DNA of 64,000 nucleotides from Palaemon carinicauda (lineage: Eukaryota > Arthropoda > Malacostraca > Decapoda > Palaemonidae): assembly GCF_036898095.1 (NCBI RefSeq), contig NC_090725.1:208920853-208984852 (forward strand). Reading direction: 5' to 3'. Shown one piece after another: positions 42,118 to 55,710 of the stretch. The position numbers were made by a program, and so were the translations under genes. The notes under the pieces were generated by a model. The model worked only from the letters and a program-made list of their open reading frames with translations, was not told where the DNA came from and did not search any database. Each line of letters opens with the position of its first letter. The stretch's first letter is position 1.

Positions 42118-44100
42118 ATGAAGAAAGGAAATTGAAATGAATATGCGGTAATTTATCACACTTTATCTTAACCATTATAGCTTAGGATAGTAAGCTAGAA
42201 AGGAAATAGGAAAGACACATACTTGTGCCTTTTGTCCAGCCAATTGCTGTGACCTCCCTCAATATTAATATTTAGAATTTCCTTATTAAAGGAAAACTAG
42301 AGTGGAAGGGTTCTAACTTTTAAGAGTTAGAATTAGTGTATACTAGCACTAACCCTTTCATAAAAGAATATTTATATTGTAGGGTAAAAGTATATGATCT
42401 GATGACTATGGTTCATCAGGGTATTGAAGGAATACTGTACTTCACTTCAATATTATGATTGGTCTCAACAATGGACTGTGAAAGGATACACAGAGTATGC
42501 TGGAAAATATAAACAACTGTATAATATATACTATAGTTTTCTGCCTGCAGTATGTACTATACTGCAAAAATACTGGCTACTGTATAATCATATACTGTAG
42601 TTCAGCCGGCATGTTGCTGGCTAGGCTAGTACCTAGCAGCACCGGTCCAGCCAGCAGCATGCCGGCTAAGTTAGTACCTGACGGCACTAGCCGACAGAGA
42701 GAGAAAGCATGGAGAGAAGGGCTACCTTATTATAGTTTAGTACAATAAATAAGGGTGTAGGCACTACTGTCCCAACTGCCTTCTTCCAGAATGAGGGTTC
42801 AAATGGAAGGGGGGAATGAATCATTCTAGCTTCCACCCAGCCACAAGATCTGTTGCCGGCCACTGCCGGTTCCAGGGATGTGGATGTCAGTCCAAGAGAG
42901 GACTGAAGAACACCCAAAGATATTATGGTCTCCCACCGGCAGCCGTCATGGCCGGCACAGCCTTTCCCGGAGCCTTGCGTCCATAGGGGGAAGGTCAGAG
43001 CGGCTATCAACCCGCCTACGTAGGAGCCCGGCCGGCACCACAGCCCACTCGGTAAGCCGGGAGATTGTAGGACACCGGCCAAAGACATGCGATGGCTAGG
43101 CTATCGCTAAAGGATAGAGAGGGGGAGGGAAAGGGTCTTGTGTGTTGTGTCGGGAGAATGCGGCAGGATTGCCGGCCAATTCCAGTCACAAATCAGAAAT
43201 ATCGCTTCAATATCGGAGCCGTCCTGGGCGGCAGAAGAATATTTATTCTTCAGCCCAGGACCTTGCCGAAACAAGACTTGTCTTCTAGACCACAAGGGAG
43301 AAGGTGGCGGTATTATACTACCACTTCGGATGCGGGCTAGGGGAGCTAGGCTTCCTATGCCTGCAACTGTAAGCCGGCAGGGGAGTGACTACTTCCCCGG
43401 CAGCCGAGTTGTCGGCATAAAGACTGAATATTCTGAGTTACTGACATAATACCAAGCAGGGATACTCGCCAGCAAGGGGGAAGACAGAAAACACTAGCCT
43501 AGTTAAGACCAAGATAGGGTTGTCGCCTAATGGCGACACTCAGAGGGAAGGAAGGGTTCACCCTTAAATCTCTAAAAGAGACGAGTATCGAATTATATAA
43601 ATAATTCTAGGAGATATACTATCTCCTGTTGAATTGATAAAGAGATACACGAGGGTAAACGGGGATAATGTACGAAAGTATAAAGTGCGTAGGCTAGGTT
43701 AGCCTAGCGCGGGGCGAGATCTCGACTACGCTATACGTGTATCACCGAGACTCTAATGTATACGAACGTTGCATTTAAGGAAGAGGAAATATACGTGCAT
43801 GATCTTATCTTCACTAATATATTTTGCCTAAATAGCTATAATTCATTAGAGCTAAATACCGGGAACGTCGTTCTACTGACTAAATAAGGTATGTATGGCG
43901 AACGACAGCGTCCAAAATGGCGCCTACGGTTATCGGCTACGCTCCGATAAACACATCTAAATTATACTAATTTAACTGCGAGAAGGGAGCCAAAAATTAT
44001 ACACAGGAAAGATTAAATACTCAACTTTCCAGAGGCAGAAGATGCTGGAGAATACATGATAAATCCTCGTAAATAGCGATCTAAAACACTGAGAGCAAGC
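42118..44100 (-). promoter_or_regulatory. 5' leader and inner terminal region of copy 4
   Basis: Degenerate relative of the copy 1 and 2 leaders, still with GCCGGC-like motifs (42606-43080, 43370-43420) and, at the gag end, a pyrimidine tract plus AG. The part from about 43560 corresponds to the 24196-24780 region of copy 2. Confidence 0.6.
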
Positions 44101-44449
44101 GGGAGTACACCGTGCGCAATTTGCTACAAAACAAGGAATGGGTAGCCATATTGGAACCTGTAGTAGTACGGGAAGGGGATCCACTGGGTAACCTTGATGA
44201 CGGCTCCCCTTCGATTTCGCCAATTTTCCCCCTCAGAGCAAAAACTCTACTCGGGGTGAATATTGTATCAAGAAATACGTCCCGATATTATGCGATATCC
44301 TTGAGAAAATTTTTAAAGATACTCACGCCAGGAGTTAGAATTCTGGAGACCTATGGTCAATTCTCTGGGAGTATCACTGTAGCCAAATATCCCTTAAAAA
44401 GCTGCCTAGAAGAACCTTCCATCAGGACGACATGGCTTGAGCCCAAAAA
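44101..44449 (-). repeat. Left ITR of copy 4
   Basis: Ends CTTCCATCAGGACGACATGG then GAGCCCAAAAA. The body matches the reverse complement of 29545-29830. Confidence 0.82.
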
Positions 44450-44984
44450 TGAATCATACACATTTTTCCAATAGATAGTATTTTTAAACTATTTCTGAAA
44501 TGGTAAGTAGAGAAAAGTAAAGCATTGTCACAACACAAAATTGCAAATTATTGGTAAAATTGATAAAGGAGTTAAAACTAAAAATTACACTGCCTCAGAT
44601 TTTGGTATACCTACAAGTACTTTAAGTACACTTTTCAAACAACATGAAAGTATTCTCAGGAACCTGTTTCTGATAAAATGTTTGACTGTTTGTCCAACTC
44701 AGATTCTTTCATGTTGTATTGTAAATCCAGGCATTCAAAGCAAAGTAAGATCAGTGGTTAAGATAACATAATGATTTTATTCATTAATAAGTTGTAACAA
44801 TTACTGAATTGTGAAAATATGTGATACGTTATACATTTCGTTGTCCTTTATAAAAATGTTTGTTATGAAATAGGACTGTAACGAACTTGTTTTGTACGTC
44901 CCTCAGACTTCATCAGAAATAAACTCCTTTGTGTGTACTGTACATATTTATTTATTTATGTATGTATGTATGTATATAGGTACA
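44450..44984. other. Flanking AT-rich DNA, nothing recognised
   Basis: Unique-looking AT-rich sequence to the right of the DIRS block. No coding or repeat signature that I can name. Confidence 0.5.
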
Positions 44985-45386
<402 letters not shown>

Positions 45387-45389
<3 letters not shown>

Positions 45390-46430
45390 GCAAAAAGCTT
45401 ATGATAGAGTTGATAGAGAAGCGATGTGGAATGTGATGAGGTTATATGGAATTGGTGGAAGGTTGTCGCAAGCAGTGAAAAGTTTCTACAAAGGTAGTAC
45501 AGTAAATCATGTGTTTGGATAGGAAATGATGTGAGCGATTGGGGCTGAGACAGGGATGTGATGTTGCCATGGTTGTTTAACTTGTATGTTGATGGAGTGG
45601 TGAGAGAGGTGAATGCTCGAGTGCTTGGACGAAGATTAAAACTGGTACACGAGATTGATCATGAATGGGAGGTAAATCGGTTTTTGTTTGCGGATGATAC
45701 TGTACTGGTTGCAGACTCGGAAGAGAAGCTTGGCTGATTAGTGACAGAATTTGGAAGGGTGTGAGAGAGAAGGAAGTTGAGACTTAACGTGGGTAAGAGT
45801 AAGGTTATGAGATGTACAAGAAGGGAAGGTGGTGCGAAGTTGAATGTCATGTTGAATGGAGTTACTTGAGGATGTGGATCAGTTTAAGTACTTGGGGTCT
45901 GTTGTTGCAGAAAATGGTAGAATGGAAGCAGATGTAGGTCAGAGAGTGAATGAAGAATGCAAAGTGTTGGGGTCACTGAAGGGAGTGGTGAAGAATAGAG
46001 GGTTGGACATGAATGTAAAGAGAGTTCTGTATGAGAAAGTGATTGTACAAACTGTGATGTATGGATCAGAGTTGTGGGGAATGAAAGTGACGGAGAGACA
46101 GAAATTGAATGTGTTTGAGATGAAGTGTCTGAGGAGTAAGGCTGGTGCATCTCGAGTAGATAGGGTTAGGGATGAAGTAGTGAGGATGAGAACGGGTGTA
46201 AGAAATGAGTTAGCAGCTAGAGTGGATATGAATGTGTTGACGAGGTTTGGCCATGTCGAGAGAATGGAAAATGGCTGTCTGCTAAAGAGGGTGATGAATG
46301 CAAGAGTTGATGGGGAAGTACAAGAGGAAAGCCAAGGTTTGGGTGGATGGATGGAGTGAAGAAAGCTCTGGGTAATAGGAGGATAGATGTGAGAGGCAAG
46401 AGAGCGTGCTAGAAATAGGAATGAATGGCA
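45387..46430 (+). pseudogene. LINE reverse transcriptase, C-terminal half
   Basis: Order: [19 protein letters not shown] (motif A region), a GLRQG-like turn out of frame near 45540, LFADDTVLVADSEEKL (FADD motif C, intact, about 45687), then the open frame 45856-46359 with FKYLGSVVAENGRMEADV, VIVQTVMYGSELWGMKV, MKCLRSKAGASRVDRVRDE and RFGHVERMENGCLLKRVM. At least three frame breaks are present. The palm and thumb are recognisable; endonuclease and fingers are absent through 5' truncation. Confidence 0.75.
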
Positions 46431-46686
46431 AGCGATTGTGCCGTTTCCTCCAGTCGCCTTGGATGACCGCAGAGGTAGCAGCAATAGGGGATTCAGCATT
46501 ATGATGCTTCATCTGTGGTAGATAATGGGGGAGGGTGGGCTGTGGCATCCTAGCAGTACCAGCCGAACTCGGTTGAGTCCTTCGTCAGGCTGGGAGTACC
46601 GTAGAGAGGAAAGGTCCCCTTTTTTCCCTTTGTTTGATGTTGGCTACCCCCCAAAATTGGGGGAAGTACCTTGGTATATGTATGTA

Positions 46687-46687
<1 letters not shown>
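45387..46687 (+). mobile_element. RTE-like LINE fragment (relic 2) inside a TA microsatellite
   Basis: A 1.3 kb 3' portion of a non-LTR element starts within RT ([20 protein letters not shown]) and ends in a 3' UTR (46440-46687) containing CCCCCCAAAATTGGGGG, an inverted GC stretch, then TATGTATGTA and (TA)n. It is flanked on both sides by (TA)n. It belongs to a family different from relic 1. Confidence 0.75.
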
Positions 46688-46743
<56 letters not shown>

Positions 46744-46752
46744 TACACACAC

Positions 46753-46840
<88 letters not shown>

Positions 46841-46859
46841 ATATCTATACATATATATA

Positions 46860-46930
<71 letters not shown>

Positions 46931-46932
46931 CT

Positions 46933-47004
<72 letters not shown>

Positions 47005-47018
47005 CATATATATATGTG

Positions 47019-47088
<70 letters not shown>
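46688..47088. repeat. TA microsatellite, right flank of LINE fragment
   Basis: About 0.4 kb of (TA)n with TATC, CACA and TATG interruptions, beginning at the 3' end of the LINE fragment. Confidence 0.92.
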
Positions 47089-47091
<3 letters not shown>

Positions 47092-49340
47092 CACTTGGAC
47101 ATATAGGTGGAAGAGATCAATGTGAATGGATGAAAGGTAAAAGGCAGATTAGTCCTTTTAGGGGACAATATAAAATTAAGAAAGGTCATTCAGCACACTG
47201 CATTTTTAAAGATGTGGCTATTACAGTTTAGTATCATGAAATTTAGAGGAATACTCTCTGCACACCCCTGTGCAGCTTCTTACCAAACAAGGTATTCATT
47301 TCTAATAATTTTACTTTCTCCTTTTCATGGGTAACATATTTTTACCTTTATATTGCATTTTTAATAATTCTATTCCAATGAGCTTTCAAATTCTCTAATT
47401 GAGCTAAAATGAATTCAATAGTATTCCTAATAAAAGAAGAATGGCAATACACCTTGTAAGGGATTTAGATTTTGAATAAATAGTATGCACATAATTGGGA
47501 TAATAAAAGAATTAATAATGGGATCTATACATTTTATACATCACCTACACTAGTATAATTACAATTTCACAACAATCACAGCACTTAACAAAATGCACAT
47601 GAAAAGACCTGCATTTACATTAAGAAATTAAAAATAAATATGGATAAGTGACAAAATAGAACCAGAAGTCTTAAATAGATAAAAGGTCTCCAACCTAAAT
47701 TCCCCCGTAAATAATTACTACTTTACCATATATGATGTTTTATTATATAATTTTCAATGTTAATCTATTTAAGAAATAAAGTTATTGAAGTCAATTTTCA
47801 TCACTAATATTAAATTCAGTTCCAAAAAGATTTTTTATGAAGGGGAGGGAGTTAAATCAAAGCCACAACTTCATACAGTACGTGTGGTAAAAAATCTAGT
47901 TTTTCCAACTTGAACAATACCAAGAAAGAATCAGGCACTTTAATGAAAATCGTTCTCACTAACTATCAAATTAGTGCTTCACAGATATATCTTCATAATT
48001 ATAGATAGTTAAACACCATACACAGTATCTAATGCTGTGTACCTTAAAAAGCTTAATATTTGTGAACTGGCAGCCATGAACCTTTTAACTAAATATTTAA
48101 ATATGACTACAATAAATTAAAGTATCTTATATAGAGAATATTCATAACATTGTGTGTTTTTATTTTTAATTATTCAATCAAGTGCATCCATCAGAACATG
48201 TGTTCCTATCCATATTGTAAATAATTTCATGACCTTTCCCAATATAGTACACAACACCACCATATTTTTAAGTAAAATTCTATTAGCTGAAAGATACTGA
48301 AATATAAGGGCTATAAGGATAACATTAAGAAATATTTTTTTGTTATAAAAGAATAAATATAGTTTGTTAACTTAAAGCACTAATATTAGAAAACAGAATT
48401 TTTATAAGATTATTACATCAATAATTTCCAGCCAACCACTGAACTTCTCAAATTTACGAAAGCAAAAGATTTATCCATTTCTCCCTACAACCCTCCCCTC
48501 CAGGTGTCAAGCTGGTGTCCAATTGCCCACTATACAGAGGAAGATAGAACCTATTAACATCCTATCACTAAGTCTATTATTCTTCTTGCGTCGCCTACAC
48601 GACTTTTATAAGAATTGACAAACTTTTTGAAGTTTTTGGCATTCCATCTTTCTTCCCTTCCAACAGATGGCAATCAGACACATGCTAGATGCTTGGAGGG
48701 AGCGATAAAAGGGGGAGCAAACTTGGTATTTTGCAAGGTCAAAAGCTGTCTCCCCTACTTTGAGGATGTTAGCACTGCGACTTTCATGTATGATTTCTCA
48801 AAATAATAAACATATTTGTTAAGAAGAATACTGAACCTTTTCAGTTAATGAATGAATCAATGGGTTTCCTGTGCATGTCAGAAAAAAATTAACTCTAGAA
48901 TTAAGAAAATTAGACAAAGAAAACTACAGAAAGAAGCAAATATCTATTATAAGTAAACACCAAACTTAAGTTAATCTCTATGTCCTCTACACCAATATCA
49001 TATTTCTTCCCAAATAATGCACTCAATCTGTTCGACATTATAAATGACGTTAGACATATAAATTCATGGTCACAATACTTTCAGAAAAACATTGTAACAA
49101 CTTAGTTTTTTCTTTATGACATTAATATTCAGTATCATTGCACAATTTTACTCCATCCTAATTCTGAATAAGCTGATTGACATTTACAGAGAGGAAAATA
49201 GTATCAGCAATGTTATAAAATAGCATTTGAGAACCTATTACAAATCAGCCATAATATTTGACATCTCAATGCAATTTCACAAGGTCATCTTCCTATAGAA
49301 GTGTTATTGTGTATTCAAATTTCATTAATTGAACAATTAA
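47089..49340. other. AT-rich DNA, no gene seen
   Basis: No frame of credible protein content on either strand. Possible introns or intergenic DNA. Confidence 0.55.
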
Positions 49341-49555
49341 CCTCTTGACTAGTACAGTGGTAACATGTTCGCCTAGCATTTGCATGGCAGCAGATCGATC
49401 CCAACCCAGGACCGTGAGTTTAAGATGTTTACTGAGAAGGTTACAAGATGTGGTTGGGCATCACAGTGGGTGGTTGGGCTTGCCCAGCTGACGTTCTGGT
49501 GAACATCTATTTGGTGATATTGGAACTGAAACTAGACACCTTTACCTTACCCACA
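49341..49555 (+). mobile_element. tRNA-derived SINE
   Basis: The 5' part has a box A-like ACTAGTACAGTGGTAAC (49348-49364) and a box B-like AGATCGATCCC (49392-49402), spaced as in a tRNA gene, with CGCCTAGCATTTGCATGGC between. About 130 bp of unrelated body follows and ends CTTTACCTTACCC. The arrangement is that of a tRNA-headed SINE. It is not a functional tRNA, since the cloverleaf is degenerate. Confidence 0.7.
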
Positions 49556-52500
49556 GAATATTGCAAAAAATTTCTCTTGCTCCTGAATATATGAAATGAA
49601 GAGAGGTTATGAAAATGACCTTCACTTAGGGAAGCACAAACTTCTGAATAATTCTGAAACTGCATAACCTTTCCAAGACTGACCTAAGAGAACTTGAACA
49701 AAAAATGGAAGCTGAATTTGCCAAAGGTTGCCACCTGTTACTTATTTATCCTAGAGAATATTTTTAACTTTGTACCCTTATAAACATATTATACTATGAA
49801 TATAAAACATTAACTATATTCTAAGAAATACTGCAATCCAGTAATTTTCACACTTTCCATCTGAGTATTTTACCAAAGCATACTGAATGACCAACATACA
49901 GTATAATTCATAATGCAGTCTTTTTAAAGTATGAATTTACTTCTAAAACATGTGATGTTCAAAACTTCAAATAATACAAGTCATAGCCACACAACTATAA
50001 AACCAATGTAAGAAAATAATTCCTTAACTACTGAAAAATTCTGTGGCTGAACTGTCCAAAAACAACTAAAGCAATAAGCCATCACCTATATGAGAAAATG
50101 TGTACTGCTAAGTCTTTTGAACAATAACAAGTTCAAGTAATAATATCATAACTACATTAATAAACTTTCAACATATTTTTCACTTAGTACTAAGGAAGCA
50201 ATAAATGCATAACCACCAAGACTGCTGAGATTTCCGCTTAAAAAGAAATACGGCACTGATTTTTGCATTTGTACCATTACTTGAATAATCATTACCTAAA
50301 AGTGTAACAATTCCATATTTCATTAATAAATTCAATATTCTTTACATTGTGATTAATCATTAATATAAAACAGGAAATAATCAGAGATTAAGTAGCTCTG
50401 CCGAATATAGATAATTAATTACACTGAAATATGGTAGCCTAATTTAATAAATGGAACTACAGTAGTTGGTAATATTTCTAGTTTCACAAATGCAAATGTA
50501 CCCAAGACATGATGAGCATAAACATTAAAGCTTTAAACTAACAATCCTTTTCCAGACAGGAATCTCTTTTTCACACTGAATAAGTAATATGCTCTTTGGT
50601 CAAAAAATAAAAAAGAAACCTTGGTATATAATTTCTGAAGTCTTCTAAATTCTTTATGAAAACTTACATATCAAAATGGACTTAAGTAACAGTATTACTT
50701 GAGAAACACATACTTTTAATTTCAAAAAGAAATCTAATTTAAATTATGTCACTTCTGTGACTAAAAGAACTTTGTTGTAGATTAAATGACTAATATCATG
50801 CGGAAAACTTAAATGTTGTAACTTTGAATTAAAAAACAGGCATTAAAGTTTATAATGCATCTAGAGTCGGATCCAGAGAAAATTGGGTTTGCACATACAA
50901 AAATGCAATGATTCACTTTTGATGGATATTTTTATTACATCTCTAAAAGGTTTCTTTCTTGGTTATAAATTTCAGCAAATATCTATCCAAATAATTCATC
51001 AATGCTTGGACACAGTTTCAAAATTAAATTTTCAGTTTGAACTTTATAAAAAATAATTTCTTTTATATGCTTTTCAACATCTTTAATTTTGTATTTCATT
51101 TCATTATTAGTTTAAAAATACTATCGTCACAATTCTTGACCCTCATAGGGAGTACAAAAAGTACACCTATCCTCAGTACATTGTCTTACTTCACATACAT
51201 TAAAGTAAATAAAATAAAACTGTACCTGCAAATCCTTCCCCTGATGACCCCATTTATTATAGATGAGTCTGTACAAAAACTGTCAAAATACAGTACAGTA
51301 TTTGATTGCAGGATAATAACTTGAAACTGGGCTGTTATGCTAACTAATTACTCTTTAAAATTGGGGTATTTTGATGACTCGCATATGAAAAAAAATCGCA
51401 CAGGAACTGAACAAGCAGAGCTCTAAACTCCATACTAACCTTCAGTAATATGCTTACAACCACAAAAGACATGTTCCAACCTTAACTTGAAACAAATACA
51501 TACTGTACACTGAAAGTAGTGTAAACAAGGACAAACCAACACCAAAAACCAATGCATTTTGAAACGTAATAATACAGGCTGATTTGGCCAATCTAAAAAA
51601 AAATCCTTTTGATATATAGGCTCACTTATAAATGCAGTCATATTTTGTCTGTCTTTTTACTAAACAAAAAATACTAAACTCAAATAAATTTACAAACTTT
51701 TTAATGCTTATAAGGCAAAATATATATTTTGTCATTTTGTACTAGGTTTTGTAAAGATGAAAAAAAAGGCTTAACAAGAAGGAAAATCATCTAGGTATAC
51801 TATCCTTTCACAAGCAAAAACAAATGGTACAAATTAACTCGAAATCAGCGCAACAACTTGTAATCCATACTGACTATCGGTTCTAACATCTATAGAGTAA
51901 CTATAGTTTATAACCGTTTTTTTAAAATTTAGGAAGTGATAAATTTTAATAACACTCGGAAAACAAAACTTTATTACTTGATCTAAGTTAAGAATTGTAT
52001 GAAAGCAAATGTAAAATCTTGACATCTGGACTTCTGCTGGTGAATAGTGCCAGACTTCTTCCCTTGTTGTATTGAGTCATTGAAAGTGTATAAAGGGCAA
52101 AGATTGGAAAGACAGAATTTCAATGAAATATTTCTATATTCACCTGATGCTCATATTGCTTTCATCTCTGGAAGCTTATGTCCACATTACCACCTTCAAA
52201 CTATGCCTCTAGTAAAGTGATGAGAACCGACTAGCGTCTACCAACAATGACATGATGCACAAATTGTATCGTCGTCTTCAGTCTGCAAGTCGACCTGGTA
52301 GAGGTAGATGTGTGCTCCAGATTGCCAGGGTTTTAGTTTGTTTATCCTTTTTTTTAAATTGGTTTATAGATGACCTCTTCCGTACTTGTTGGCAATTACT
52401 GCACAGATAGTGCTTGGGATTATTTTTTTAGGTGTGACCATGATCCGCATTCTCTTTGTCTTATAGTGGGAACAATTTTGGATTTAGAGAAGGGTTGTGA

Positions 52501-52924
52501 GGAGGGTGAAGACCTCACTGTTCCATATATGACTATTGCTTCAGAGCAGTAAGGATTATTTCTATGAGAAATATTAAATAAGAAAAATGCCATTTTATGA
52601 ATGTATATACATGGTTAATAAGAATAAATTTCAATTAATTATCTTAGTTCACAAATAGTAGGTTGGCCAAGGCGCCAACCCCCAGTTTGAGATACTACCG
52701 CTAGTGTGCTATTGGGTCCTTTGACTGACCAGACGGTACTGCATTGGACCCCCCCTCTGTGGTTACGGCTTATTTCATCTTTGCTGACACAAACAGAATA
52801 GTCTGGCCTATTCTTTACACATTTTCCTCTTTCCTCATACACTTGACAACACTGAAATTACCAAACAATTCTTCTTCTCTCAAGAGGTCAACTACTGCAC
52901 TGTAATTGTTCAGTGGCTATTTTC
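49556..52924. other. AT-rich DNA, no gene seen
   Basis: Short open frames here are not supported by composition or motifs. It contains one member of a dispersed repeat pair (51155-51270). Confidence 0.5.
51155..51270 (+). repeat. Dispersed repeat, member 1
   Basis: Shares CTGCAAATCCTTCCCCTGA and CAGTACATTGTCT with 56775-56880 in the same order and spacing. The element class is unknown. Confidence 0.6.
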
Positions 52925-53315
52925 CTCTTGGTAAAGGTAAAAGAGACATTTTAGCTATGGTAGGCCGCTCTTCTGGGAGAAGGACACCCCAAAATGAAAC
53001 CATTGTTTTCTAGTCTTGAGTAGTGTCATAGCCTCTGTACCATGGCCTTCCACTGTCTTGGGTTAAAGACTTCTTGCTTGAGGGTACACTATTCTATCTT
53101 GTTCCTCTTCCTCTTGTTATTTTAAAAGTTTTTATCTTCTTGTTATTTTCAAGTTTTTATAGTTTATACATGAAAGATTTATTTTAATGTTATTACTGTT
53201 CTTGAACTTCTCTTGTAGTTTTTCCTTATTTTGTTTCCCCGCTTGGCTATTTTCCCTGTTGGAGCCCTTGGGCTTACATCATCCTGCTTTTCAAACTAGG
53301 GTTGTAACTTATCAA

Positions 53316-53316
<1 letters not shown>
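52925..53316 (+). mobile_element. 3' part of a (TAA)n-tailed interspersed repeat
   Basis: From GGTAGGCCGCTCTTCTGGGA through CCATGGCCTTCCACTGTCTT to TTCAAACTAGGGTTGTAACT, this matches my memory of a very common decapod repeat that ends in a trinucleotide run. It is non-coding and probably a retroelement 3' end; the clade cannot be told from this part. Confidence 0.6.

Positions 53317-53368
<52 letters not shown>
53317..53368 (+). repeat. (TAA)n tail
   Basis: About 17 TAA units directly after the repeat above, as expected of a LINE- or SINE-type 3' tail. Confidence 0.9.
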
Positions 53369-53369
<1 letters not shown>

Positions 53370-55710
53370 TGCACAGTGTATTCTATGGACCTCACATCCA
53401 CATTAGAGCATGAATGTACAAGTCAATAAGGTAGTATGAAAACAATAATAATACAAGTACTGTACGTATGTACCATCATCAGACACTTTGATCTGACCAA
53501 GCCACTGCTGTATATTCTTTATCAAATTATGGAGAAACTAGATTAAACCAGTAAAGTCTATTCAAATTATTGAATGATTCACACTAACAAAAGGTCATTA
53601 CAAAATAATGGAGATCTTTAAAATTCATCTTGACTTTACAAAAGCTTTGATCTAACAGTAAGAGAGGTCAACTGGTATGTAAATAGTAGCTTAGATGGCT
53701 CCAACAATGGCCCCTACTGAGTAAACATGTGACCTGTCAGTAGGAGGAAGTCATCAGTTCCCCAACTTTGAGTAATCAATCTTTTTATGTAAGTTTCACA
53801 TCCAAATGTTAAGTTTTATTGTAAAAAGGTAATTAGTTGGAAAATGAGATTTGTTTGATGATGATAGAATCATAAAGGAAAGAACTCAACAGGGATGGAT
53901 GAAGGAAAAAAATTACAAATTCAGTCAATCTATTACATTCCTTGTAATAAAATCCACGTTAATTCTCACTAATTCTATGTTTAATTTCATGATCAACGGG
54001 GAAAGAGAATCTGATAACTTGAAGACTGTTGGCTCTCCATCAAAGAAGTTGCTCAAATCATATCATCATTTAGAATATTCTGAGGTATCTTGAGAAAGAT
54101 ATCCTATGAAAAAAAAAAATTGAATTATGGCACAATAATAACTCAAACGCTCCAAAAACCATCAGACTATGCCCTCTTACTTTTCTAAATTTGGTTTGTG
54201 ACACTTCTGACTTTTCCACAAAATAGAGACAGCCAAACTTGAGAGGTTGTTATTTGATCCCATAGACAAAATCCATTGGGGATGGTATTCAACACACTTC
54301 CAGAGCAGGATTTTTTGAGGAGTCCAAGCATGAAAGGAGTACTGGGAGCAATGCATTGGTTCACAAATTAACTTCATTAATTTGAAAGCAGACAGCTTCA
54401 CTATAGCCATAAGTCTGGAACCTCCAGCTTCACTATAGCCATAAGTCTGGAACCTTTTCATTACAAGTCGTGAATTAAGCGTCTAATAATTTGCTTACCA
54501 TATTTGTTTCATCTATTTACTAATATACTCTTTAGAAACTTTTTAGAAAGTTATGTCTTTTTAGCTTGCTCCATAGGATTGATAAGTTGGAACTAATAAA
54601 GTCCCGTTATTATTTCAGATTACAGCTTCTCAAGCAGACTACAAATTAATTATGATTTAACACTTGCTAAAAAAATTAGATGGTCTTTGCTTGGGAAACA
54701 GTAATCTAAAATAGTTGAGGAATTTTATTTCCAAATTCTTAACAAATCAATCAATACAACTGGATTAGGCTCTCCCTCAAATGAGCCCCAAGTGGAGCTA
54801 AATAATACAGATTCTAGTTACTGATTACTCAGTTGAATGTATAGAAAAGTCTAAGCATATCCGTGGTTGAAGGTGGAAGTGCCTTCTCTAATGCATTCAT
54901 TTGATACAGGTTAATGAAGACATCCGCCTAGCACAAACATAGTGGCTAACTTTGGGATTGTTCTAGAATTCTGTTTACCTTCAATGGAATAATAAATGAT
55001 CAGTCACTGGCATTAAAATACGCCACTATTTAGAAACATCCTTGACAATCAAGAGCACTGTTGAACCTCTGCATCCACTGGAAAAAAAAATGGATGACAA
55101 AATAAAAAAGTATTCTGTTGGAAGAGCTACCATGCAGTGTTTTACTTATTTTGATTATGAAACTTTGTCACAACAAATCACAAGATTTTTCAGTTCTTAA
55201 TGATACATGGCCATAATTAATTGACTATGATATAACTGAAACCTTTCAAAAACTTCTAATTATCCTATTTTAGCATAGTGCAATCAGATTTAATGAATAT
55301 ATTGCATGCAGAGGATTAAAAAAATTAGTGATCTTATATGCATGACAACCAGAAGGGAACTCAAACAAAAAGTATCTAGTATTGACAGCTTTTCCTTCAT
55401 CAGATATTCCGTAAAAAAGGTGGTACACATTAGAAGAAATTTACATTATATACAAACATGTATATGAGATACATAAATACAGTAATATATAGAATCAATA
55501 ACCACCACTTCCAACATTTTTATATGAAATTCTGCAAACTAATAGGACCATTTTTCAAAAACAAAGCTCTCCTCTCAATGACATCCCGAGCCCGACCTGG
55601 AAGCATCTATGAATAATCATGGACACGGGGGGAGGGACCAATGGGATCGACCTGGCCAAGGAAATTGGCACTGCCCATGACCTGAGGATTTTCTTGCAAC
55701 CTCTTCTGAA
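53369..55710. other. AT-rich DNA, no gene seen
   Basis: Nothing coding is supported. A 32 bp direct duplication lies at 54393-54454. Confidence 0.5.
54393..54454. repeat. 32 bp tandem duplication
   Basis: CAGCTTCACTATAGCCATAA and the following TCTGGAACC occur at 54393 and again at 54425. Confidence 0.85.

Larger units (their letters stand above)
29511..44449 (-). mobile_element. DIRS family 1, copy 4 (old, split by a nested DIRS element)
   Basis: The left ITR end (44416-44449) and the ICR half at 29982-30014 share a private variant, GACGACATGG, over 33 matching bases, showing they belong to one element. The ITR bodies also share private wording, for example GGCTACAGTGATACTCCC, near 29570 and 44390. 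Removing the nested element (30452-36974) leaves about 8.4 kb, the size of copy 2. Coding regions carry many indels and stops, so this is the oldest of the large copies. The extreme right ITR end is fused to copy 3. Confidence 0.85.

Noticed and set aside
49341..49420. A functional tRNA gene
   Set aside because: Box A and box B are recognisable but the stems do not pair properly and the body continues as a SINE.
52370..53429. Small open frames at 52370-52552 and 53187-53429 as host exons
   Set aside because: No motif or codon signal is present, and the second lies in the (TAA)n-tailed interspersed repeat.
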